64,000 bases of DNA. Source: Pseudomonadota bacterium (lineage in GTDB: Bacteria; Pseudomonadota; Gammaproteobacteria; Burkholderiales; Rhodocyclaceae). The notes under the pieces are model-generated. The model was not told the DNA's origin. It did not search any database and saw only the letters and a program-made list of their open reading frames with translations. The position numbers and the translations under genes were made by a program. Shown here one piece after another: positions 17,712 through 27,600 of this stretch; the first letter of the stretch is position 1; every line of letters starts with the position of its first letter. The stretch spans positions 62,001-126,000 of the forward strand of contig JAFEDH010000023.1 in assembly GCA_018241695.1 (NCBI GenBank), in the 5' to 3' direction.

Positions 17712-18677
17712 ATGAATGCCTCTGTATCGAATCCCGACGATTATAGCCCGAGTGCCGGCTGCCTCCGGCACGCCCGGATCCCCGCCGAATGTGCGGGAAT
17801 GAGGCTGGATCTGGCTTTGGCACGCACCTTTCCGGATTTTTCGCGGAGTCGGCTCCAGGCATGGATGAAGGCCGGACGCATTGTCGTGGCCGACCAGCCC
17901 GCCGACCCCAGGGGTCGCGCCTGGGGCGGCGAGGATGTGGTGCTCGATGCCACCCCCGAACCGGGAGAGGGTGATCACCAGGCCGAGGACATCGGGCTTT
18001 CCATCGTGTACGAGGACGACCACATCCTAGTCATCGACAAGCCGGCCGGGCTGGTGGTCCATCCCGGCAGCGGCATTGCCCATGGCACCTTGCTCAATGC
18101 CTTGCTGCATCATGCTCCAACTCTGGATGCTGTGCCCCGGGCCGGTATCGTTCATCGCCTCGACAAGGACACCAGCGGCCTTCTGGTGGTGGCCAGAACC
18201 CTCGCCGCGCAGACCGATCTGGTGCGTCAGTTACAGGCCCGCAGCGTCAGGCGCCAGTATCTGGCGCTGGTACTGGGGCGAGTTCTTCAGAATGGCACCG
18301 TGGACGCTCCGATCGGACGCCATCCCACGCAGCGGGTGAAAATGGCTGTCGTGCAGGGCGCGCGCGAGGCGCGCACTCATTACGTCGTGCGCGAACATCT
18401 GCCGGCATCGACGCTGGTCGAATGCAGTCTCGACACGGGGCGCACCCATCAGATCCGGGTCCATATGGCTTCCATCGGCCATCCCCTGGTTGGGGACGGT
18501 ACCTACAACCGCAGAAGGAGCGGTGACCAACGTCTCGACGCCTTTCCCCGCCAGGCGCTTCATGCCTGGCGTCTGGGCCTGATCCATCCCGCCCGGAGGA
18601 TCGGGATGGAATGGGAAAGCCTGCTGCCCGCGGACTATTCCGCCCTGCTGGAGCGGTTGCGGGGAGGCACTCCATGA
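17712..18677 (+). CDS. rluD: 23S rRNA pseudouridine synthase RluD
   Basis: 321 residues. S4 RNA-binding domain at about residues 15-75 (GMRLDLALARTFPDFSRSRL), then the RluA-type catalytic domain with the aspartate in VHRLDKDTSGLLV and the C-terminal TGRTHQIRVHM. RluD makes pseudouridines 1911, 1915 and 1917 in helix 69. ATG 17709 or 17712 is chosen; an in-frame start at 17625 would run back into bamD. The bamD-rluD divergent pair followed by pgeF is common in Proteobacteria. The stop overlaps the pgeF start (ATGA). Confidence 0.93.
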   Translation: MNASVSNPDDYSPSAGCLRHARIPAECAGMRLDLALARTFPDFSRSRLQAWMKAGRIVVADQPADPRGRAWGGEDVVLDATPEPGEGDHQAEDIGLSIVYEDDHILVIDKPAGLVVHPGSGIAHGTLLNALLHHAPTLDAVPRAGIVHRLDKDTSGLLVVARTLAAQTDLVRQLQARSVRRQYLALVLGRVLQNGTVDAPIGRHPTQRVKMAVVQGAREARTHYVVREHLPASTLVECSLDTGRTHQIRVHMASIGHPLVGDGTYNRRRSGDQRLDAFPRQALHAWRLGLIHPARRIGMEWESLLPADYSALLERLRGGTP

Positions 18678-19423
18678 GTGCGCTGATCCTGCCCGACTGG
18701 CCCGCTCCGGCACGGGTGGCCGCCGTGGCTACCACGCGCCGGGGGGGATGCAGCCGGCCGCCTTTTGCCGATCTCAATCTGGGGGATCACGTGGGTGACG
18801 ATCCCGCCGCCGTTGCCGCCAATCGCCGGCACCTGCACCAATTGCTGCCCGAATTGCCTGCCGAGCCGCTCTGGTTGCGCCAGGTGCATGGCAACCATTG
18901 CGTACATGCCGAAGCGATCACCGCCGATACCCAGGCCGATGCCTGCGTTACCCGCCATCCGGCTCAGGTGTGCGCCATCCTCAGCGCCGACTGTCTGCCG
19001 ATCTTGCTGTGCGATGAAACGGGTACGGTGGTTGCCGCTGCTCATGCTGGCTGGCGCGGGCTTGCGGCAGGCGTGATCGAATCCACGGTAGCCGCCATGG
19101 AGCGGCCCGGTGCCAATCTCATGGCCTGGCTGGGGCCGGCGATCGGCCCTGCCGCCTTCGAGGTGGGCGAAGATGTGCATGACGCTTTTACCCGGGGCGA
19201 TTCCGCTGCCCGTGCCGCCTTCCGTCCCCGCAATGGCGGTGTCGGGGGCAAGTGGTGGTGCGATCTTTATCAGCTTGCCCGGTTGCGCCTGAAACGTCTC
19301 GGTGTGGAGCGGATATCTGGTGGCGAGCATTGCACGCATGGCAATCCCGATCTCTTTTTTTCCCACCGTCGCGACCGCCAGACCGGGCGCATGGCATCCC
19401 TGATCTGGCTGCGGCCCTTATAA
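18674..19423 (+). CDS. pgeF: purine nucleoside phosphorylase/deaminase of the multicopper-polyphenol-oxidase-like family (PgeF/YfiH)
   Basis: 249 residues. Metal ligands are visible in LRQVHGNHCVH, the Cys of LSADCLPILL and the His of AAHAGWRGLAAG, the triad of the DUF152/laccase-domain family. Known members act on adenosine/inosine, and YfiH (PgeF) removes mis-incorporated L-serine from peptidoglycan precursors. The frame is open from 18611, but ATG 18674 overlaps the rluD stop and starts the family sequence. It is co-transcribed with rluD, as in many Proteobacteria. Confidence 0.9.
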   Translation: MSALILPDWPAPARVAAVATTRRGGCSRPPFADLNLGDHVGDDPAAVAANRRHLHQLLPELPAEPLWLRQVHGNHCVHAEAITADTQADACVTRHPAQVCAILSADCLPILLCDETGTVVAAAHAGWRGLAAGVIESTVAAMERPGANLMAWLGPAIGPAAFEVGEDVHDAFTRGDSAARAAFRPRNGGVGGKWWCDLYQLARLRLKRLGVERISGGEHCTHGNPDLFFSHRRDRQTGRMASLIWLRPL

Positions 19424-19499
19424 TTCCTGCCCCCGGATGATCGCGGTTTGCCCGATGCCGGTCCCTGCGGGACTGCCCGCTGTTTCCTGATCAGACCCC

Positions 19500-20288
19500 A
19501 TGTCCATCCTCGCCTGGATCGTTTTCATGTCCCTCCTGGGCGGCGCCCTGAGCGTGATCGCCGCCGCCGCGTTCGCTTTTTCGGCGCGTTCCACCTGGGT
19601 GCCACATCTCATCAGTTATGCCATCGGTGCGCTGCTGGGTGCTTCCTTCCTCGAAGTGCTGCCTCATGCCATGACCGCCAGCGGCGATGCCCAGGGCAGC
19701 GCCGCGATGGTCCTGGCCGGCATCCTGATTTTCTTCGTCCTCGAAAAACTGGTGCTCTGGCGACATTGCCACATCGAGGACTGCGAAGGTCACGAACACG
19801 CACACGACCACGGTCATGGCCATGATCATGGCCGGAGCGGTTTGCTGATCCTGGTGGGGGATACCTTTCACAATTTTGTCGATGGTGTGCTGATCGCAGC
19901 TGCTTTCATGGAGGACTGGCGCCTGGGTCTGATTACCGCCATTGCCATCGTCGCCCACGAGATCCCGCAGGAAGTCGGGGACTTCGTCATCCTGCTGCAC
20001 TCCGGCTATTCCAGGGCGCGGGCTTTCGCCTTCAACCTGCTCTCCAGCCTTGCCACCCTGATCGGGGGGTTGCTGGCCTATTTCGCTCTTTCCGCGGCCC
20101 AGGGCGCGGTGCCGGTGATGCTTTCACTGGCCGCCGCCAGCATGATCTATGTGGCCGTGGCCGATCTGATTCCCGGCCTGCACAAGCGCACGGCCCTCAA
20201 GGCCACCGTGCAGCAGGTGGTACTGATCTGTCTGGGTATCGGCTCCATTGCCTTGACCCACCGGCTGGTCGAGCGCTTCGGCGGCTGA
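19500..20288 (+). CDS. ZIP-family divalent metal transporter
   Basis: 262 residues, about eight hydrophobic helices. Helices IV and V carry the metal site (GDTFHNFVDGVLIAAAF and AHEIPQEVGDFVILL, the HExPxExGD motif). Between helices III and IV is a cytoplasmic histidine-rich loop, about residues 87-111, with CHIEDCEGHEHAHDHGHG-type repeats that should bind Zn, as in GufA/LIV-1-like ZIPs. It likely imports zinc or another divalent ion across the inner membrane. It stands 76 bases after pgeF with no strong terminator between. Confidence 0.9.
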   Translation: MSILAWIVFMSLLGGALSVIAAAAFAFSARSTWVPHLISYAIGALLGASFLEVLPHAMTASGDAQGSAAMVLAGILIFFVLEKLVLWRHCHIEDCEGHEHAHDHGHGHDHGRSGLLILVGDTFHNFVDGVLIAAAFMEDWRLGLITAIAIVAHEIPQEVGDFVILLHSGYSRARAFAFNLLSSLATLIGGLLAYFALSAAQGAVPVMLSLAAASMIYVAVADLIPGLHKRTALKATVQQVVLICLGIGSIALTHRLVERFGG

Positions 20289-20376
20289 TTGTCTGTAAGG
20301 TGGTCGGGCAGGCTCACGCCATGAGCCACCGGCCACCGCATCATGGCGGTTCCGATCGATGTTCTGGAGCGCTGCC

Positions 20377-20472
20377 ATGCAAACCTTCCCGTTCTCCCTG
20401 CCTTGCGATGTGGATGCCACCGTGTTCTATATCGTCACCATCGTGTGCACCATGGTTTTGCTGGGCTTGTAG
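20377..20472 (+). CDS. possible 31-residue membrane peptide
   Basis: ATG 20377 has GGAG (20366-20369) seven bases upstream, a better ribosome site than many genes here. It encodes 31 residues: a polar start MQTFPFSLPCDVDA and one hydrophobic helix FYIVTIVCTMVLLGL, ending at TAG. The 228-base gap between the ZIP gene and the nucleotidase has no other clear content. I do not recognise the sequence. Bacterial one-helix peptides of this size exist, often acting on nearby transporters; any such role is inference. It could also be a chance frame. Confidence 0.35.
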   Translation: MQTFPFSLPCDVDATVFYIVTIVCTMVLLGL

Positions 20473-20516
20473 CATTGGTCCTGCACACACATTTCAGAAC
20501 ACTGAGTTTCCATTCC

Positions 20517-21422
20517 ATGCCCGTCACCCTGGATAACAAGCTGGTCGTGGCCCTCTCTTCCCGGGCACTTTTCGATCTCGAGGAAGAGAACCGTGTCTTC
20601 GATGAAAACAACGATAGCGCCTATATGGTCTTGCAGCAGGAACGCATGGATCAGCCCGCCCGGCCGGGCGTCGCCTTTCCGCTGGTGAAAAAGCTGCTGG
20701 CCTTCAACGGTGATGGCCGGCATCGGGTCGAGGTGGTGATTCTTTCGCGCAACGACCCGGTTTCCGGCATGCGCATCTTCCGTTCCGCCGAGGGCGCGGG
20801 ACTGTCGCTGGAACGCGGAGTGTTCACTCGCGGCCGCTCTCCCTTTCCTTATCTTGCGCCGCTGGGTGCTCATCTTTTCCTTTCGGCCAATGCCGAAGAT
20901 GTGCAGGCGGCGCTGGCGGCCGGATACCCTGCCGCACGGGTCTATCCCCAGTCCTTTGTCGATGCCGAGCGCCATCCGCAGGAATTGCGCATTGCCTTCG
21001 ATGGCGATGCCGTTCTGTTTTCCGACGAGGCCGAGCAGATATTCCAGGCCGGGGGGCTGGACAGCTTTCAGCACCATGAACGCATCCATGCGCGACGTGC
21101 CCTGCCTGCCGGCCCCTTCAAGCCCCTGCTCGAAGCCCTGTACCGGTTGCGCAGCATGGCCGGCGCACAGATGCCGGTGCGTATCCGTACCGCTCTCGTG
21201 ACGGCACGTAGCGCTCCGGCACACGAGCGTGCCATCCGCACCCTGATGGGCTGGAATATCGAGGTGGACGAAGCCCTGTTCCTCGGCGGCCTGGAGAAGG
21301 GGCCTTTCCTGCGTGCTTTCGAGCCGGATTTCTTTTTCGACGACCAGACCGGTCATTGCGAATCGGCCGTCAGCGCCGGTCCCACCGGTCATGTTATGAG
21401 CGGTATCCGCAATGCGGGTTGA
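20517..21422 (+). CDS. cytosolic 5'-nucleotidase (NT5C1-like)
   Basis: 301 residues. Characteristic blocks of the 5'-nucleotidase PF06189 family: EENRVFDENNDSAYM, VVILSRNDPVSGMRIF, FLSANAEDVQAAL and IAFDGDAVLFSDEAE, the last holding the phosphatase aspartates. The enzyme dephosphorylates nucleoside monophosphates in the cytoplasm. ATG 20517 starts MPVTLDNKLVVALS as in relatives; the frame is open back to 20343 but that part is not conserved. recC follows after 21 bases, so the genes may share a transcript. Confidence 0.9.
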   Translation: MPVTLDNKLVVALSSRALFDLEEENRVFDENNDSAYMVLQQERMDQPARPGVAFPLVKKLLAFNGDGRHRVEVVILSRNDPVSGMRIFRSAEGAGLSLERGVFTRGRSPFPYLAPLGAHLFLSANAEDVQAALAAGYPAARVYPQSFVDAERHPQELRIAFDGDAVLFSDEAEQIFQAGGLDSFQHHERIHARRALPAGPFKPLLEALYRLRSMAGAQMPVRIRTALVTARSAPAHERAIRTLMGWNIEVDEALFLGGLEKGPFLRAFEPDFFFDDQTGHCESAVSAGPTGHVMSGIRNAG

Positions 21423-21443
21423 GGGGAGCAGGGGAGGGGGGCG

Positions 21444-24400
21444 ATGTTCCGCCTGATCCACGGCAATCACCAGGAAGCGCTGGCCCGCAGCCTGGCACAC
21501 ACCCTGCGCACCCGCCCGCCCGGCCTGTTCGAGACCGAGGTGATCGTGGTGCAAAGCGGTGCCATGGAGCGCTGGCTGCGCCTCACCCTGGCCGAGGAGC
21601 TGGGCATTGCCGCCCAGATCGAATTTCCTTTTCCTGCAGGCTATCTGTGGACGCTGTATGGCCGCGTGCTTCCGGCCGTACCGAAATCGTCGCCCCTCGC
21701 TGCGGAATCCCTGCACTGGCGCTTTCTGCGACTACTTTCGCAGCCTCGTGATGGCGTGCTCTGGACGCCCTTGCGGCACTACCTGCAGGAGAGTGATGCC
21801 CTGCGTCGTGACGGCCTTGCCCGAAAGCTGGCGGCAACCTTCGAAACTTATCTGGCCTACCGGCCCGACTGGATCGAGGCTTGGCGCGGTGGCAGGTTGT
21901 GTGGCCTGGGTTCCCACGAAGCCTGGCAGGCCGCCCTTTGGCGCGAGTTGCTGGCGGAACTGCGCGAACTCCCCGAGGCCCATCCGGCCCAGGCCTTCCT
22001 CGATGCCCTGGATGCCGATCCGGCGCTGATCCAGCATCTGCCGCGGCGCATCAGCCTGTTCGGCATTGGCACCATGGCGCCGCCCCATTTCGAGGTGTTC
22101 CGCCGTCTTGGCGATCACACCGAGGTGACGCTGTATCTGCTCAACCCCTGTCGTGAATACTGGGGGGATATCGTCGCGCGCCGCATCAAGGCGCGGGCCG
22201 CGCTCGAAGACCCTGCGGCAGCCCTGGTGCTGGATACCGGGCACAGCCTGCTGGGTTCGCTCGGTGTGGTGGCGCGGGAATTCTTCGACCGGGCCAGCGA
22301 CAGCGCCGAGATCGGCGAAGTATTTATCGATCCGGCGGAGCGGGGCGCCCCCAGCCTGCTGCAGCGTCTCCAGTCCGACCTGCTGAATCTGCACGAGCCG
22401 GAATCGCCTTCCGCCACGCCGGATGGATCGTTGCAGATCCATGTCTGCCACAGCGCCATGCGCGAGGTGGAGGTACTCCACGACCAGCTCCTGGCGCGCT
22501 TCGCCGCCGATACCACGCTGCGCCCCGCCGACGTGCTGGTGCTTGCTCCCGACATCACCCGCTATGCTCCGCTGGTGGAAGCCTGGTTCGCCACACAGCC
22601 GGCGTCACGGTACATTCCCTTCACCATCGCTGATTGTCCGCCCACCACCCAGGCGCCTCTGCAGCGGGCTTTCACGGCACTGCTCGATCTGGCTGGCGGA
22701 CGTCTCGAAGCCACGGCCGTCCTGGCCTTTATCGGGCAACCTCCCGTGGCGCGCCGTCTCGGCCTCGATGAGCGTGAGGTGGAGCGTGTGCGTGACTGGA
22801 TCCGGTCTGCCGGCATTCGCTGGGGTGTGGACGCGGACTGGCGCAGCGCCCGGGGGCTGCCGGCACAGTCTGGCCACAGCTGGCGTAACGGATTCGAACG
22901 TCTGCTGCTCGGGCTGGCCCTGCCCACCGATGTCCCGCGGCTTTTTGCCGGCTGCCTGCCCGCCTCCGACATCACCGGGGCAGAGGCCCGCCTCCTGGGG
23001 CGACTGATCGATTTTTGCGAAACCCTGTTTCGTATCCATCGTGATCTCGAACAGACGCAAACCCTGGCGGAATGGGCCGCACTGCTGCCGCGGATGCTGG
23101 AGCTTTTATTCGACGAAGGGCACGATTCTGCCGATGTCCTCACCGCCCAGGCGTTACGCAGCGCCGCCGATGCCATCGCGGATACCGCGCGGGCCGCGGA
23201 TTGCGCTGAAGCCGTGCCCCTGACCGTGTGGCGCCGCTCGCTCGATGAGGCGCTGGAAGGCCGTGCCCCGGGCTGGGCCTTTCTTGGCGGTGGTGTCACC
23301 TTCGCCTCCCTGCGTGCCCATCGCGCCGTACCGGCCCGGATCGTCTGTGTGCTCGGGCTCGATGATGGCGAGTTCCCGCGTAATCCGGCGCTGCCCGGTT
23401 TCGATCTGCTCGTCGGCCACCCCCGTGCCGGCGACCGCACTGCACGCGACGAAGATCGCCATGCCTTTCTCGATGCGCTGCTGTCTGCCCGTGACGGCCT
23501 GTATCTGAGCTACCGCGGTCGCAGTATCCGCGACAATGCCGTGTTGCCATCCTCCACCCTGTTCGGCGAGTTGAAAGATAGCCTGGCCCGCGGTTATATC
23601 GCCCCCGGAGCTCTGACCGTGGAACATCCCTTGCAGCCCTTCAGTCATCACTATTTCGATGGCACTCCGGGGCCCGTGAGCTATGTCGAGGAATATGCCG
23701 CCGCGAGCCGGGCACTGAGTCATCGTTCGATTCAGGGCTTTCGGGAGGCAAGCCCCTTTCTTGCTGCACCGCTGCCATCCGAACCCGGGCTTGCAGCGAA
23801 CGTGAGTCTCGACGAACTGGTGGGCTTTCTTCACAACCCCGCCCGCCAGCTGCTGCGTAACCGCCTGGGCATCCATCTCGATGCCGACGAAGGGCCGGAG
23901 GACGATGCCGAACCCTTCATTCTCGACAAGCTCGACCAGTTCTGGCTCGATGATTTCATCCTGGATCACCACGAGCAGGGTGAGGCTGCCGTGCGCGCCC
24001 TGGCCCGGGCGCGGGGCGATCTGCCCCATGGTTGTGCTGGCGATATCCTGTTCCGTACCCGCTGGAATGCCGTGGATGAATTCGCCCGGCGTGTGGCCGT
24101 GGCACGGGCCGGCCATGGTGATGCCTTGCCTGTCGAATGGATGCATGGCGGCACCACTCTGACCGGCCAGCTGACCCGGGCGGGTAGTGAAGGTTTCGCA
24201 ACCTGGCGGGCCGGCAAGACACGCATGAAAGACCGGCTCGGGCTCTGGGTGCATCATCTGGTGCTGCATCTGGTTGCGCCGGCAGGCGTTCCCCGCATCA
24301 GCCGCCTGCTTTGCCTGGACGGCGAAACCCGCTTTGGCCCGGTACCGGATGCACCGGAAATCCTGGCCCGGCTTCTTGCCCTCTGGCGCCGCGGACAACA

Positions 24401-24620
24401 GGAGCTGTTGCCCTTCTTCCCGGAAACCTCGGGGGCCTGCGCAGCGGGCCGTAACTGGCAAAAATCGTGGCGTGACGATCACGATCCACAGCGGGGGGAA
24501 TCCGGCAATCCGTATTTCGGACTCGCCTTCGGCAAGTTGGAATTCTTTGACGAGCGCTTCCACGAAATCGCCGGGGCCGTGTTCGTGCCCCTGATCGCCG
24601 CCATGGAGACCACGCCGTGA
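21444..24620 (+). CDS. recC: exodeoxyribonuclease V subunit gamma (RecC)
   Basis: 1058 residues, slightly shorter than E. coli RecC (1122). Starts MFRLIHGNHQEALARSLA, and contains ADVLVLAPDITRYAPLVEA and RIVCVLGLDDGEFPRN, conserved in RecC. Role: scaffold of the RecBCD helicase-nuclease, splits the strands and recognises Chi. It has degenerate helicase folds without a working ATP site. GGGAGGGGG precedes the ATG. Its stop overlaps the GTG of recB, giving translational coupling. The order recC-recB-recD, without ptrA, is usual outside Enterobacteria. Confidence 0.94.
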   Translation: MFRLIHGNHQEALARSLAHTLRTRPPGLFETEVIVVQSGAMERWLRLTLAEELGIAAQIEFPFPAGYLWTLYGRVLPAVPKSSPLAAESLHWRFLRLLSQPRDGVLWTPLRHYLQESDALRRDGLARKLAATFETYLAYRPDWIEAWRGGRLCGLGSHEAWQAALWRELLAELRELPEAHPAQAFLDALDADPALIQHLPRRISLFGIGTMAPPHFEVFRRLGDHTEVTLYLLNPCREYWGDIVARRIKARAALEDPAAALVLDTGHSLLGSLGVVAREFFDRASDSAEIGEVFIDPAERGAPSLLQRLQSDLLNLHEPESPSATPDGSLQIHVCHSAMREVEVLHDQLLARFAADTTLRPADVLVLAPDITRYAPLVEAWFATQPASRYIPFTIADCPPTTQAPLQRAFTALLDLAGGRLEATAVLAFIGQPPVARRLGLDEREVERVRDWIRSAGIRWGVDADWRSARGLPAQSGHSWRNGFERLLLGLALPTDVPRLFAGCLPASDITGAEARLLGRLIDFCETLFRIHRDLEQTQTLAEWAALLPRMLELLFDEGHDSADVLTAQALRSAADAIADTARAADCAEAVPLTVWRRSLDEALEGRAPGWAFLGGGVTFASLRAHRAVPARIVCVLGLDDGEFPRNPALPGFDLLVGHPRAGDRTARDEDRHAFLDALLSARDGLYLSYRGRSIRDNAVLPSSTLFGELKDSLARGYIAPGALTVEHPLQPFSHHYFDGTPGPVSYVEEYAAASRALSHRSIQGFREASPFLAAPLPSEPGLAANVSLDELVGFLHNPARQLLRNRLGIHLDADEGPEDDAEPFILDKLDQFWLDDFILDHHEQGEAAVRALARARGDLPHGCAGDILFRTRWNAVDEFARRVAVARAGHGDALPVEWMHGGTTLTGQLTRAGSEGFATWRAGKTRMKDRLGLWVHHLVLHLVAPAGVPRISRLLCLDGETRFGPVPDAPEILARLLALWRRGQQELLPFFPETSGACAAGRNWQKSWRDDHDPQRGESGNPYFGLAFGKLEFFDERFHEIAGAVFVPLIAAMETTP

Positions 24621-27600
24621 CTCCCTCCACCTCAGCCCCGGTATCGGCCCCACTCGCCGCCACCCTGACGCTGGAAGGCTTTCAGGCGATCGAGGCCAGC
24701 GCCGGCACCGGCAAGACCTGGAGTATCGCCGCCCTCTATCTGCGTCTGGTGGTGGAGCGGGAGCTGCCCGTGGAGCGCATTCTCGTCGTTACCTACACCA
24801 AGGGCGCCACCGCCGAATTGCGGCGTCGCATCCGTGAGCGTCTCGTAGAAGCCCGCAAAGTCTTCGTGAATGGAACCGTTGCCACCTGCGGAGATGAAGT
24901 CCTGACCGGCATCGCCGGCGCCGTCACGGCCGAGCGGGCAGTTGCCCTGCTCACCCTGGCCGTCGAGAGCTTTGATCTGGCCGCTGTGTTCACCATCCAT
25001 GGCTTCTGCCAGCGCGCCCTGGCCGAACGGGCTTTCGAGAGCGGGCAACCCTTCGACGCCGAACTGCTCACCGACGAAGCTCCCCTGCTGCACGCCGTGG
25101 TGCGTGATTTCTGGCGCCTGGAACTGGAAGGCGCCGATGCCGCCTGGGCCGGCTGGCTGCTGAAGAAAGTACCCGGCCCCGATGCCCTGCTGGATTTGCT
25201 GCGGCCCCATCTGGGTAAACCCTATCTGCATCGGATACTCCCGCCACCCTGGGATCCGGCGGCGGAAGACACGCTGGCAGTTTGCCGGACGGAGGTGGCC
25301 ACGATCTGGGCAGCCCGCCGCGGCATTGTCCTGTCGAAGCTTGACGAATCCGACGCATTGAATCGGAATATTTACAAGCAGGCCTCGATCACCAAGCATG
25401 CTGTTGCCATGGAGGCCTGGTTTGCAAATGGTGGCGATGCTCCCGAAAACTCTATCGAGCTTTTCACGCCGGCAAAGTTGAAATACGGCACCAAGAGCGG
25501 TAAGGATGCATTCACGCCCGAGGATGCCCTGTTTCCCGCCATGCAAACCCTGCTCGATGCCGTCCGGTCCGCTGCCGGGCAGCGCAAGCATCGTCTCGGT
25601 CTATGGTTGCAGCGAGCACTGGTGCGTTGCGAGGCGTTGCTCGCCGAGCGTAAGCAGCGACTGAACCGGCAGTCTTTCGACGATCTGCTCACCCATCTCG
25701 CCGCAGCCTTGCAGGGAGAAGGTGGTGAGGTACTGGCCGCCAGTTTGCAAGCGCGATATCGCGCCGCGCTGATCGATGAATTCCAGGATACGGATCCGGT
25801 ACAGTACGACATCTTCGAGCGGGTGTTTCGTCGTGGCGGGCTGCCCCTGTTTTTCGTCGGTGATCCGAAGCAGGCCATTTATGGCTTTCGTGGTGCCGAT
25901 CTGGAAACCTACCTCGTTGCCCGCACCCGGGCCGACAGCATTCATAACCTGCGCAAGAATTGGCGCTCTACACCCTCCCTGGTGGCGGCGGTGAATACGA
26001 TATTCATGCGTCGCACCCCGCCCTTTCTCGATGACCGCCTGCATTTCATTCCCGTCGAGGCGGAGCGGCCGGCCTCACTTGAGGTTTCAGGGCGGCCTCC
26101 CGCCCCGCTGAGCATCTGCTTTCTTCCCCGGAATGAAGATGAAAAGCTGATTACCAAGGACTCGGCGATAGCTCGCATTACCGATGCGATCGCAAGGGAT
26201 ATCGCGAGCCTTCTGGCTGCGGGCGCCCGGCGCGAGGCCAGTGTCGAAGGCAAGCCTTTGCAGGGAGGGGATGTCGCCATTCTGGTGAAGAGCCATCATC
26301 AGGGGAGGAAGGTTCATGCGGCATTGAAAGCGCATGGTGTGGGCAGCGTGCTCTACGGGCAGGACAGCATTTTCAAAAGCCATGAGGCGCTGGAACTGGA
26401 ACGTCTGCTGCGGGCTGTGGCCGAGCCCGCCCGCATGGGCCGGGTGCGGGCGGCACTGGCGACCGATCTGCTCGGACGGGATGGAGCCGCCCTGTTCGCG
26501 CTGGAGCAGGATGCGGCAGCATGGGAAGTCGTGTTGCATCGCTTCGCCGAATGGCATGCTCTTTGCCGTGATCGCGGATTTGTCGTCATGTGGCGCCATC
26601 TGCTCGTGCAGGAGTCCGTTGCCGAGCGGATGATGGCCTGGCCCGATGGCGAACGACGCATGACCAATCTGCAGCATCTTGGGGAGATTTTGCAGTCTCT
26701 GGCCCACGAGGAAAACCTGGGGGCCGAGGCACTGGCGTCCCGATTGGCGGAGGCGAGGTCCGGCAGCAACGAGGGTTTCGATGCGGACACCGCCCTGCTG
26801 CGCCTGGAAAGTGACGAGGGTCTGGTCAGGGTCGTCACCGTGCATAGCGCCAAGGGCCTGGAATACCCGGTGGTGTATTGCCCCTTCCTCTGGGATGGCG
26901 GCAAACCCAAGGACCAAGGCGGACCGCTGCGCTTTCATGACGAGGAGCATCGTCCCGCGCTGGATTTTGGTTCTGCCGACATCGAACAACACCGCATCGT
27001 GGCCGAGGAGGAGCGGCGCCAGGAGCTCCTGCGTCTGGCTTACGTCGCCTTGACCCGGGCCAGGCATCGCTGTGTGGTGGCCTGGGGAGGAATCAAGGAT
27101 GCGGATCGTTCCGCACTGGCCTGGCTGCTGCATGGAGTCACCCCCACGGAGTTTCCCAAACTCGGCGATTGCGATTTGCAGCACGATCTCGCCGCACTGG
27201 CGCGGGCGTGTCCGCACATCGAGATTACCGGCCTCCCCGAGGGCTCTCCGGAACCGGCCTCCTCTGCCACCATATCCGGAGCACAGCCCCTGCATGCCGC
27301 CCGTTTCGCAGGCAACATACCGTCCCACTGGCTGACTCACAGTTTCACCGCCTGGCTCGCGGCGGGCGATACAGCCTTCGTGCATGAGCGCCCCGACCAT
27401 GATGCTGCCGCATCGCTGTCGAATGTGGTGGATGCCGCAATGTCCCACCCGGAAGGCAGTGCGATGTCCGCCCCGGTGCTGGATTTTCCACGGGGCGCCG
27501 CGGTGGGTTCGGCCCTGCATCATCTGTTCGAGGTTGGTGATTTCGCTGCCTTCGATACCACGGCCATTCCGGCGACCCTGCGTCAGTTTGGTATTGAGGA

